64,000 nucleotides of DNA, taken from Bin87 sp965115825. Its GTDB lineage: Bacteria; Chloroflexota; Dehalococcoidia; Lucifugimonadales; UBA3495. The notes below the pieces were generated by a model. That model worked only from the letters and a program-made list of their open reading frames with translations. It had not been told where the DNA came from and did no database searches. The stretch is taken from positions 2,356,001 through 2,420,000 of the forward strand of contig OZ220464.1 of assembly GCA_965115825.1 (NCBI GenBank), written 5' to 3'. Position 1 is the stretch's first letter, and the number at the start of each line of letters is the position of its first letter. This document shows positions 25,193 to 32,771 of this stretch, piece after piece. Position numbers and translations under genes: made by a program.

Positions 25193-28100
25193 CTACCAGA
25201 CTATCAGGTTCCAGCAGTTGCCGCCGGCGCTGCACGTCAGGCTGCGGCTCTTGCCGCCGAGGGCTACGTCCTCAACGTCCTCGGTTACCAGGATCCAGTA
25301 GGGTTCGCCGGCTACCAGCTCTTCCAGGGTATTGAGGCCGGCGAACTCCGGGCGGGGGTCGTAGAAGAGCCATTCCTTGCTCACCCCGTCAAAGTAGAAC
25401 ACCGCCGCTACTCGGTCGCCCAGCGGAGCCAACGCTTCGGACACCGGCGTGCCGGTTCCGATGGGGCCCTCGGGGAGGATGTCCAAGTTGCCGATAGCCA
25501 CCGTGTTGTTGACCTCCAGCAGCACGCTGTACGTGCCGGGGTCAAGGCCCGGGATGACGATGTCTTCCACCGTAACCGCGCCGGAGCCGTCGGTGCCGGG
25601 AGTTCCGGCAGGCATGACATCCCGACCGCCGATTTCAATCCGGCTGACGCGGGAGTGCACCGGCATCTTCTCCACCGACAGCGTGATTTCATCGCCGGGC
25701 TGACCCTCGCCGGGGTCAACCATGATGATGGACGCCGGCACTTCGTACTCGCCCAGGCGAACCAGGTCGCTGTACTTGGCTTCAATCGCGCTGGTGGAGG
25801 GTATCGGCACGTTGCCGTCCACCTGATGCTCGATGAACCAGCGGCCGGAACCGTCGGCGTACACGCTGTACTGCCGCATCCGGTCGCCGTCGGTTACCGT
25901 GACGGTGATGGCGTCAATGGAGTTTTCCGGGTTGTCCACCGGCCAGTTTTCGCCGGAGATGGTTACGACGTCTCGCGGGCCGGCGATAGCCGGCGTGGAG
26001 CTGACGGCGGGCTCGAGGATGGTGATTTCCACCTCGCCCTCATAGCCCTTCTTGTCCACGACCTTGATGCTGTGCTTGCCGGGCGTTAGCGTCGGGTTGG
26101 ACGAAGCATCATCAGCCGGCCACACCGCGATGGCGGCGACGAACTGGCCGCCGCTGGACACCTCGACTTCGTCGTCGCTGTCCGTGGAGTCATCGTACAC
26201 GTACAGAGGCACGTCGCCGATGGTGATTTTCTCCGCCATGATGCCGCTGCCGGTTCCGGTAGCGAAGCCGGTTCCGGTGAGCGTAATCCGCTCGTTGGGA
26301 TTGACTTCACCCTTGCTGACGTTCAGCACGGCCGGCAGGATGGTCACCTTGGTGTCTTCCGACTTGGTTCCCCACTTGGCGTCAACGCGCTTGGTGCCTT
26401 TCTGCGGCGGGCACTTGAAGGTCGCCGTGGCGGAACCGTCGGAGCTGATGCTGGTGGAGCGGATGTTGTCCTTGATGACTACGCCGCCCACTTTCAGCTC
26501 GGTGAAGGCTGCTCCGGAAGTGGGGAAGTCCTCAGCGAAGACGGTTACCTCGTCGCCGGCTTGGCACTCACTGGGCGACACGCTGATGTTGGGGGTCAGT
26601 TCAAAGTCCTCAACATCCTCGCCGGAGGTGCGGGCTTCGCCGTCTTCCACGCAGATGAGGTTGTCGTTGCCCGGCTTGAACGTCGGGACGCTGACCTCGA
26701 AGGAGATGGCCACGCGGTCGTCGCTGCCGACGGTGGCGCTGCCGGCTTCGGTTCCGGTGGGGATGACACCCCGCTCGCAGAGGTGGCGGGCGAACACCTT
26801 GTCGCTGGACGCCTTGTCCTTGCTGGCGACGGTGTAAGTCATCTCCGAGGAGTTGAGGGTGTAGTGGAAGCAGAACTCCTGGCCGGCGCCGGGCCCCATG
26901 GCTGCTTTCATCTTTTCGCAGTTGAGGGTTTCCCACCACTCGGCTACGGCGTAGCGGGCGGCTTTGCGCTGCGCGACATAGGCGGAAGCGGAGACGCCGT
27001 TGTTGAAGCCGCTGCCGGTTACCGTCAGCTCTTCGCCGCGCTCGCCGTCCGTGTCGGACAAGGATATCTTGGCCAGGGTGCTGACGTACACGCCCTGCCG
27101 CTTCTGGATGGAGCGATTGCCGGTAGCGGTTTTGGCGCTCAGCTCCATGCCTTTTTCCATCAGCCGCTCGATGCGACCGGGGAGGCCATCGTCAAAACCG
27201 AGGATGTCGAAGGCAACGGTGTGGGTCCCCGCTTCGGAGGGGTTCTTGATGCCCGAACTGCCCAGGATCACCATGGTCAGGTCCTGGCCCCTGGCTACCC
27301 CGTTGGAGCCTTCGCATTCGTCCGAATCGCCGGTGCACATATCGGGGATGCGGACGGTAACGCTGACGTCGTTTTTGTCGTCGTCAAAGTGATCGTCGGT
27401 GTCAATCTCCGGAGCTTCGGTGGCGTACACCGGGGCGCCGTTGCCCGTGGCGACGCCGGCCGGGGAGTTGGCTACGAAGTAGACTGAGCTGGCCGGGATG
27501 GAGTCGGGAACCTGGAAGTCGTCTTCCAGGAACAGCACGATGCGGGAGCCTACCGACAAGCCGGCGTCCAAGTTGTTCAGCTTGACCGTGAGCTTGGGCG
27601 CGCCGCCCGACGTGGTGCTGTCCGACGCTATCGTCCCCGTGAACCACACGGAGGGTAAGTCATCCGCTGCATCCGCCTCAACCTGGATTTGAACCTTGTT
27701 TATTTCCCCGGCGCCTTGCGCGTTGGCTGCGCCTACCCGGTACTCCAGCCACTGGTTGTCTCGACCTAAGCCAGCTGGAATAGCGCCGCTAGCATCGCCG
27801 GTGGTATGGGTCACATCCGTCATATCGGCTTCCCTAGGGTTCTTCCACACCCCGTTGGTTGAGCCGACCTTGTAGCTAAGCACCCGATTCAGGGAGCCGA
27901 TGGCGTTGCCGTTTCCGCCGCGCATAATCTCCAGGTCGTAGCCGGTGATGGGGCTGCCCCCGTTGTCCGTCGGTGGATCCCAGGTTACGTAGATGACCGC
28001 ACGTGGAACGGTATAGCCTGCGCCGGCTTCGGCTGCCGTCATCCAATCGATTTGCTTGGCGGCCAGGTTTCGGATGGGGCCGGGCACGGTAGCCGCCGGG

Positions 28101-28582
28101 GTTCCCGTTGCGGATGTACTCCACGGGCCGGAGGTGGCCGCGCAGGTTACGCGCACCTGCACTTCGTAGGCGGAGCCGTTGGTGAGGCCGGTAATCTGCG
28201 CGGCGCCGGAGAGGTTGCGCGGATTGACCGTAATCTCGCCGGTAAAGGCCGTGAAGGCGCCGGAGGTGCCCTGCCGGTATTGAATATCGAAGCCGGTGTA
28301 TTCCGGGCTGCCGTTGGTAGCGGCGGCGGATCCGCCATCCACCGCGGCGGGTAGCATGACGGCCAGGGCCATGTTTTTGGCCGTCAGCGTGGGCGCGGCC
28401 GGCTTGGTGGTGGGAGTGGTTTGGAAGCCGGAGCCGCCCTCGGCGCAGGCGCCTTCCTGGGCGCTGGCCGGGCCGGGATTAGGTAGGGCTAGGAGGCCAA
28501 AAAAGGCCAGCGCGCCGACCACGGCCAGGGCCGCGATGGCCAGCGGCGCCGACCGTGTGAGTTTTTGGAGTTTGGGTTTCAT
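25193..28582 (-). CDS. Large secreted protein with fibronectin-III and IPT/TIG-like repeats
   Basis: A 1,129-residue protein. Residues 1-42 are a signal peptide (basic start, hydrophobic core, GPASA cleavage site). Two fibronectin-III domains follow (about 52-158 and 163-290; GLTNGSAYEVQVRVT and PPTDNGGSPITGYDLEI). Beta-rich segments with IPT/TIG-like G-x-x-(I/V)-T-(I/L)-x-G-x-(N/G)-(W/F) motifs fill about 510-1040 (ERITLTGTGFATGTG, DVVTISGENWPVDN). The last 85 residues (FYFDGVSKEWLFYDPRPEFA, then LNTLEELVAGEPYWILV) form a compact Trp-rich terminal domain that may serve in anchoring. Likely a cell-surface or adhesion protein. A 25-nt poly-G tract lies 85 nt upstream. Confidence 0.82.
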   Translation of the reverse strand: MKPKLQKLTRSAPLAIAALAVVGALAFFGLLALPNPGPASAQEGACAEGGSGFQTTPTTKPAAPTLTAKNMALAVMLPAAVDGGSAAATNGSPEYTGFDIQYRQGTSGAFTAFTGEITVNPRNLSGAAQITGLTNGSAYEVQVRVTCAATSGPWSTSATGTPAATVPGPIRNLAAKQIDWMTAAEAGAGYTVPRAVIYVTWDPPTDNGGSPITGYDLEIMRGGNGNAIGSLNRVLSYKVGSTNGVWKNPREADMTDVTHTTGDASGAIPAGLGRDNQWLEYRVGAANAQGAGEINKVQIQVEADAADDLPSVWFTGTIASDSTTSGGAPKLTVKLNNLDAGLSVGSRIVLFLEDDFQVPDSIPASSVYFVANSPAGVATGNGAPVYATEAPEIDTDDHFDDDKNDVSVTVRIPDMCTGDSDECEGSNGVARGQDLTMVILGSSGIKNPSEAGTHTVAFDILGFDDGLPGRIERLMEKGMELSAKTATGNRSIQKRQGVYVSTLAKISLSDTDGERGEELTVTGSGFNNGVSASAYVAQRKAARYAVAEWWETLNCEKMKAAMGPGAGQEFCFHYTLNSSEMTYTVASKDKASSDKVFARHLCERGVIPTGTEAGSATVGSDDRVAISFEVSVPTFKPGNDNLICVEDGEARTSGEDVEDFELTPNISVSPSECQAGDEVTVFAEDFPTSGAAFTELKVGGVVIKDNIRSTSISSDGSATATFKCPPQKGTKRVDAKWGTKSEDTKVTILPAVLNVSKGEVNPNERITLTGTGFATGTGSGIMAEKITIGDVPLYVYDDSTDSDDEVEVSSGGQFVAAIAVWPADDASSNPTLTPGKHSIKVVDKKGYEGEVEITILEPAVSSTPAIAGPRDVVTISGENWPVDNPENSIDAITVTVTDGDRMRQYSVYADGSGRWFIEHQVDGNVPIPSTSAIEAKYSDLVRLGEYEVPASIIMVDPGEGQPGDEITLSVEKMPVHSRVSRIEIGGRDVMPAGTPGTDGSGAVTVEDIVIPGLDPGTYSVLLEVNNTVAIGNLDILPEGPIGTGTPVSEALAPLGDRVAAVFYFDGVSKEWLFYDPRPEFAGLNTLEELVAGEPYWILVTEDVEDVALGGKSRSLTCSAGGNCWNLIVW

Positions 28583-28667
28583 ATGGATAAAACCTCCGGT
28601 GTGGCTGGTGTGGGGTTCCGGCTGGGGCCGGAACTAGGGTGAGAGAATGTCCGGAGAGGTGGACCTC

Positions 28668-28692
28668 GGGGGGGGGGGGGGGGGGGGGGGGG
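28668..28692 (+). repeat. 25-nt poly-G tract upstream of the surface protein gene
   Basis: Twenty-five consecutive G residues (poly-C on the coding strand of the surface protein), 85 nt before its ATG. This distance places the tract in or near the promoter or 5' leader, the setting in which homopolymer slippage switches surface genes in other bacteria. Regulation is inferred; the length in the assembly may itself be imprecise. Confidence 0.9.
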
Positions 28693-28716
28693 TAATGAGC
28701 ATGATGCCTCCTTGTT

Positions 28717-28756
28717 GTCAGAATCAGGATTTACGGGATTTGGGGATTTTCAGGAT
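28717..28756 (+). repeat. Dispersed 40-nt repeat, copy 6
   Basis: Identical to the copies in the 173-bp array, 24 nt from the poly-G tract. Confidence 0.9.
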
Positions 28757-28930
28757 TTTGGGGTCGCCTCCGTGATGTGGGTTGCGGCTTGCGCCGGGAG
28801 TCTGCCGGGCATTATAAACCGGGAAGTATTACGGGAGTATTACGAGAATGGGGTAATTTGGGGTGATTTGGCCGGATTTGGGGGGAATTTTGGGAAATGG
28901 ACGGGATGGAGGGTTTGAGGGTGGGGCATT

Positions 28931-28970
28931 GTCAGAATCAGGATTTACGGGATTTTAGGATTTTCAGGAT
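28931..28970 (+). repeat. Dispersed 40-nt repeat, copy 7
   Basis: Identical to copy 1, 15 kb away. Confidence 0.9.
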
Positions 28971-29023
28971 TGGGGGTTGCTTGCATTGGGTGGGCGGCGT
29001 GGGGCTTGCGGGATGAAGTGGTT

Positions 29024-29063
29024 GTCAGCATCAGGATTTACGGGATTATTGGATTTTCAGGAT
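29024..29063 (+). repeat. Dispersed 40-nt repeat, copy 8
   Basis: Most diverged full copy: GTCAGCATC at the start and ATTGG in the variable part. It shares 3' flank with copy 7. Confidence 0.88.
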
Positions 29064-29168
29064 TGGGGGTTGCTTGCATGCCTGGCAGTACACCGGCGCT
29101 GCCGCGACCGCCCGCTTCCGCCCGATTTTCGCGGAGTTTTGGGAAACGACGTACTGCTTCGCTGGGAG

Positions 29169-30500
29169 CTAGCGCGACGCGCTCTGCGCTGCGTCTTCCA
29201 GGACCATGCGGGCTACCTGCCGGCCCATGCGCACGGAGTAGTTGGTGCCGCGGTCTTCGGGGTAAATCTGGGTGGTGTTGGCCAGGTATAGCGATTGCAG
29301 CGGCGTGCGGTGGTCGGGGATGCGCTGGCCGTAGTTGACGCCGATGATGGGCTGGGCGCCGTCCACGCGGTGGTGGTGGTACTCTACAATCCACTCCCGG
29401 GAGAAGTCGGGGTTCAGCTTGCGCAGGTGGGGAATGAACTCTTCCAGGAGCTCGGCGGGTTCTTTGCGGTAGAGCTCGCTGTTGCGGTCGGGGTAGTTGG
29501 TAAGATAGACGATGTGATGCCCACCGTACAGGCTGCGGTCAATCATGTTAGTGTGCTCAATCACGCCGACGAAGGGAAGGGAACGGTCGGCGACGTTGAG
29601 CCAGTATTTTGACGTCAGAGGCCGGTCGAGGACGAGAATCATGAGGACGGCGGAAAGGTACTCGGCGGATTCCAGGATGGCGCGGTAGTCCTCGGGCAGT
29701 TGGGGAACCAGCCGGGTGAAGATGTAGGACGGAGTGGTGGCGATAACGGCGTCGTAGGCGTAATCCTGCTCCGCGCCGCCATTGAGGGCAACGGTCAAGC
29801 CGACGGCCCTGTCATCGGAGATGTTGACGCGGCGGACGGCTGCGCCGGTGTGAACTTTTCCGCCCTGTTCGGCAACGCGCTGGCCGCAGACTTCAAACAC
29901 GGTTCCGAAGCTGCACATGGGGTAGCCCAACCGTTCTTTCTGCATTCCCTTGCGGGAGGCGACCCGCAGGTAGATTTTGCCCCAGAGCCAGGTCATGCTG
30001 ACCTTGTCGTAGTGGTCGCCGAACTTGCCGCGCAGCATGGGTTCCCAGATGACGCGATAGGCGGCGTCGCCCATGTGCCGGCGCGTCCATTCGGCGGCGG
30101 TTACGTTTTCGTATTTGCGCCAGTTGCGGGTTTTCTGCAAGAGGAAAGTCCAGAGGCCCAGGCGGATGCGCTGGGTAAAGGGTAGGGGCGAGAAACGCAG
30201 CAAGTCCAGGGGGGTGGCGAAGTCCCAGATGCGCCCGCCGTGAAACAGGCCGACTTTGGATTCCAGCCACTCCATAGAGTCGGCCAGGCCCAGCTGGTGG
30301 ATCAGGGCCACCATGTCGGTGTCGCTGACGAAGAGGTGGTGATAGCCGCGTTCGAGCTGGCCGCCGCCCACGTCAAAGGTGGACGCCTGGCCGCCGAGGA
30401 AAGGGGCTGCCTCGAAGACTTCGGCGAAGTGTCCTTGCCCGGTAAGGTCATAGGCTGCCGCCAGGCCGGCCGCGCCGCCGCCGATAATTCCCACTCGCAT
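29169..30500 (-). CDS. FAD-dependent amine-oxidase/protoporphyrinogen-oxidase-like protein
   Basis: A 443-residue flavoprotein. The dinucleotide-binding motif is at 4-19 (GIIGGGAAGLAAAYDLTG), followed by GGQASTFDVGGGQLERGYHH, and the C-terminal FAD contact includes LYLANTTQIYPEDRGTNYSV. The arrangement is of the NAD(P)-binding Rossmann-like/amine oxidase superfamily. In Chloroflexota and archaea such proteins often accompany polyprenyl/glycan genes. The substrate is unknown. It starts 3 nt after the flippase gene stops, as last gene of a minus-strand cluster with the flippase, PaREP1-like and GT39 genes. Confidence 0.85.
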   Translation of the reverse strand: MRVGIIGGGAAGLAAAYDLTGQGHFAEVFEAAPFLGGQASTFDVGGGQLERGYHHLFVSDTDMVALIHQLGLADSMEWLESKVGLFHGGRIWDFATPLDLLRFSPLPFTQRIRLGLWTFLLQKTRNWRKYENVTAAEWTRRHMGDAAYRVIWEPMLRGKFGDHYDKVSMTWLWGKIYLRVASRKGMQKERLGYPMCSFGTVFEVCGQRVAEQGGKVHTGAAVRRVNISDDRAVGLTVALNGGAEQDYAYDAVIATTPSYIFTRLVPQLPEDYRAILESAEYLSAVLMILVLDRPLTSKYWLNVADRSLPFVGVIEHTNMIDRSLYGGHHIVYLTNYPDRNSELYRKEPAELLEEFIPHLRKLNPDFSREWIVEYHHHRVDGAQPIIGVNYGQRIPDHRTPLQSLYLANTTQIYPEDRGTNYSVRMGRQVARMVLEDAAQSASR

Positions 30501-30503
30501 AGA

Positions 30504-31589
30504 TTAATCGTCCTGTGCCGGCTTTACGCTGGCAATCTGCCGGTGATTTTCGGGGAGACGGGCCAGGCTGCGCAAGGATGCGTTATGCCAGAGCAGCAGC
30601 CCCACGCCGGCAATGTTCACCGGCAGCCACAGCGCCAGCAGGTGCACCGTCACCGAATAGGACGCCGCCGCCGCCGCGCTTACGCCCAGGGCTACCAGCG
30701 TTTGCTGGGCGACTAACTCAAAGGAGCCGATGCCGCCGATGGTAGCCGGAATCGCCGTTATCAGGTTGGACGTCACGGTAACCAGGGTAATTGCCACGGC
30801 CAGCAGCCAGAAGGATGGGAAGTCGGCGTCGAGATTGAAAGAGTATGCCACAATCAGATATACGCCGGCCTCCGCCAACCAGATGGGGAGGGAACCGACG
30901 AACAGGGCGGCGTGCTTGCGCGGGGAGTTCAGCGTCGCCAGCCCCTCGACAAACCCGGCGACGACATCAGCGGCCAGGGGGCGGAATCGGGCCGGGAGCA
31001 ATCCGGTAAGGGATACCAACCAATTCACCGTGCGCCGGCTGCACGCCAACGCAGTGAGCAGGCCCAAGGCGACGGCAAAGCTGACGACGACGCCAACCAT
31101 CAGCACGATGGCCGTGGACTGATAGACCAGGCTGGCGTCGCTGAACAGGCCGGCGGCCAGGAGTATCGGGGCGGCGAGGGCGGCCAGGGCCAGCAGGGTG
31201 AGGCCGTCGTAAAGTCGTTCCACGCTGAGGGTGGCGATTGACGCCGGAACGCTGACTTCATCCTCGCGCTGGGCAAGATAGACGGCGCGCACCAGTTCGC
31301 CCAGCCGGGCCGGCAGGACATTGTTGGCCATGTAACCGATGATGATTACGGGATACAGGCGCCGGATGGAGATGCGGGCAATAGGAGAGAGCAGGTATTG
31401 CCAGCGGAGGGCGCGGAACCACTGCCCCACGAAATAGAGCGCAACCGCCGGAATCAGATACAGGTAGTTAGCCGTGCGCAGCGTGTGCCACAGCTCGCGC
31501 CGGTCAACCAGCAGCACCAATAAGGCCAGCGCAACCACGCTGACCAGGATGCCGGCCCAGAACCGCCAGTTGCCGAGAAAGTAGGTCAT
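30504..31589 (-). CDS. AglD/MprF-type flippase-like integral membrane protein
   Basis: A 361-residue protein with about eight hydrophobic segments. It has the lysylphosphatidylglycerol synthase TM-region (UPF0104) motifs: FRALRWQYLL, IGYMANNVLPARLGELVRAV (the signature N-x-x-L-P-x-R-x-G-E), SVERLYDGLTLL and GGIGSFELVAQQTLVALG. Such proteins are proposed to move lipid-linked sugars or charged lipids across the membrane. It sits between a PaREP1-like gene (10 nt) and the FAD oxidoreductase (3 nt). With the GT39 gene upstream it suggests lipid-linked glycan export. Confidence 0.88.
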   Translation of the reverse strand: MTYFLGNWRFWAGILVSVVALALLVLLVDRRELWHTLRTANYLYLIPAVALYFVGQWFRALRWQYLLSPIARISIRRLYPVIIIGYMANNVLPARLGELVRAVYLAQREDEVSVPASIATLSVERLYDGLTLLALAALAAPILLAAGLFSDASLVYQSTAIVLMVGVVVSFAVALGLLTALACSRRTVNWLVSLTGLLPARFRPLAADVVAGFVEGLATLNSPRKHAALFVGSLPIWLAEAGVYLIVAYSFNLDADFPSFWLLAVAITLVTVTSNLITAIPATIGGIGSFELVAQQTLVALGVSAAAAASYSVTVHLLALWLPVNIAGVGLLLWHNASLRSLARLPENHRQIASVKPAQDD

Positions 31590-31599
31590 TCGGAGCGGT

Positions 31600-32109
31600 C
31601 TAATGGGCGTTTGAGAAGCCGGTGGGAGAGGAGTCTCCGACTTGCAGGGTTTGCCTTCCGGTAAGAGTTCTCACCCGCCAAAGGTCCTGTTCCCGGATGA
31701 CGAACGGGCGCGGCGCCGGCCACAGGGCGGCTTCCAATGCCGGGAGCGCGCTTGCTACTTCCGCTATGATTTCCGCAATTTCCGGCGGGCTCATTTCGTT
31801 GTCGTAGAAATTGCGGTGGCCGTTGTCTGCGGCGATGTAGGCGCCGGCCACGGGAATCTCGTCGTATTCGGCATCAAGCTGCCGGGCGATGCGGCTCACG
31901 GAGCGGTGGCTGCCCAGGTTAAGCCAGCCGCGCCGCTGCCCGTGCGCCTTGAGCAGCTGGGCGAGGGCGCCCCATACCTTTTCGGTAGCTTGCAGACGGT
32001 CGCCTTTGTCCAGTTCCTCGCGCGCCTGCTGGATCAAGCGTCTGCTGATTCGCACACGGTCATGCACCGAGGCGGCCCCCGGTTCGGGCAATCCTACCGC
32101 CGTTGTCAT
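31600..32109 (-). CDS. PaREP1/HEPN-like helical protein
   Basis: A 169-residue, mostly helical protein. Residues 20-115 show the PaREP1-like pattern ISRRLIQQAREELDKGDRLQ, then KVWGALAQLLKAHGQ and the GW..GSH spacing (RRGWLNLGSHRSVSRIARQL). HEPN-fold proteins include RNases and nucleotidyltransferase partners, but no R-x4-6-H RNase motif is evident here. The C-terminal 45 residues are variable. Its 5' side lies 78 nt from the left target duplication of the mobile element, which now separates it from the GT39 gene. Confidence 0.65.
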   Translation of the reverse strand: MTTAVGLPEPGAASVHDRVRISRRLIQQAREELDKGDRLQATEKVWGALAQLLKAHGQRRGWLNLGSHRSVSRIARQLDAEYDEIPVAGAYIAADNGHRNFYDNEMSPPEIAEIIAEVASALPALEAALWPAPRPFVIREQDLWRVRTLTGRQTLQVGDSSPTGFSNAH

Positions 32110-32187
32110 TCACTGACTCCTTTTTGAAGCAACAGCATTCTTCACAGGCCCTGTATTGTATCACCCCGCCGGGGCCAATCGGCGTCC

Positions 32188-32196
32188 GGTTATTTG
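32188..32196 (+). repeat. 9-bp target-site duplication, left copy
   Basis: GGTTATTTG immediately precedes the left inverted repeat (AGGCGATTTCGCTAC). The identical 9-mer follows the right inverted repeat at 37460. This is direct evidence that the 5.26-kb segment moved as a unit. Confidence 0.88.
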
Positions 32197-32372
32197 AGGC
32201 GATTTCGCTACTCGGATTACAGCGCGCCTGTATGCGGAAACGGCAAATTCAGTGACGGATTACGTAATCCAGCACTTGGCTCAAAAACGGACTTTTCCGG
32301 GTAGCTGATGCTGTTCCACAGTGCCGGCTACCGCGGATTTCCGGGTACCCCGTTTCCCGTTTCCTGGCACTG
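32197..32372 (+). repeat. Left inverted repeat of the mobile element
   Basis: It starts AGGCGATTTCGCTACTCGGA and contains the perfect 14-bp palindrome GGATTACGTAATCC. It includes TTTTCCGGGTAGCTGATGCT shared with the right end and closes near CTGGCACTG. By eye it is roughly 75-80 percent identical to the right copy. Confidence 0.85.
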
Positions 32373-32397
32373 TCGCCATCATCAATCGGCTTAACCG

Positions 32398-32436
32398 GCG
32401 GTTTAGCGCGTTTCGTGGGGAAACGCGCTAAACCGC
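32398..32436. terminator. 17-bp perfect hairpin
   Basis: GCGGTTTAGCGCGTTTC and GAAACGCGCTAAACCGC pair without mismatch around a 5-nt loop. Such a stem could insulate the transposase from outside transcription or protect an end. No T run follows. Confidence 0.6.
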
Positions 32437-32472
32437 ATTAACATTGCCGTTTACCTCTTTCACAATGGGATT

Positions 32473-32509
32473 ACGCCCCGGAAGGCCTGTAACAGGCCTT
32501 CCGGGGCGT
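32473..32509. terminator. 18-bp perfect hairpin with 1-nt loop
   Basis: ACGCCCCGGAAGGCCTGT and ACAGGCCTTCCGGGGCGT are exact inverted copies separated by one base. This near-palindrome could extrude as a cruciform or act as a terminator. Confidence 0.6.
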
Positions 32510-32771
32510 GTGTGGCGTGATCGGCGTCGAGATGCCAAAGGCCCGGTTCGCAGCCTGCCCTAAAACCGTTGCCGGGCACATTCCGGAAAGGCTGCAGAAC
32601 TTTGCCATAGTTTGCCGGTTCCTGACTGGAAATCTCATTTTCAAGCCGTTTCCGGTTGAGTTCCCAAGCTCCGGCCAGTATAATCCGGATAGTTGAAAAA
32701 GTCTCAAAAGTTGACCGCCAAGCGCAGCAACGCCAAGCGGTCGGTTGCTCTTCGGACCCCTGTAAATCCTC

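Larger units (their letters stand above)
28583..29168. other. Intergenic region with poly-G tract and three 40-nt repeats
   Basis: No gene is visible. It holds the poly-G tract and 40-nt repeats at 28717, 28931 and 29024. The last two copies share 3' flanks (GGGGGTTGCTTGCAT), so one is a short duplication of the other. The sequence is strongly G-rich on the plus strand. Confidence 0.7.
32373..32771. other. Left non-coding part of the element with two long hairpins
   Basis: It holds the hairpins at 32398-32436 and 32473-32509, then about 260 nt without a gene before the transposase. GTTGAAAAAGTCTC near 32692 loosely resembles the reverse complement of TTCTCAAC near 34285, a weak candidate for inner IS ends. 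Confidence 0.5.

Noticed and set aside
13661..29063. CRISPR-like reading of the 40-nt repeats.
   Set aside because: Spacing is irregular or part of larger tandem units, there are no unique uniform spacers, and no cas genes are present.
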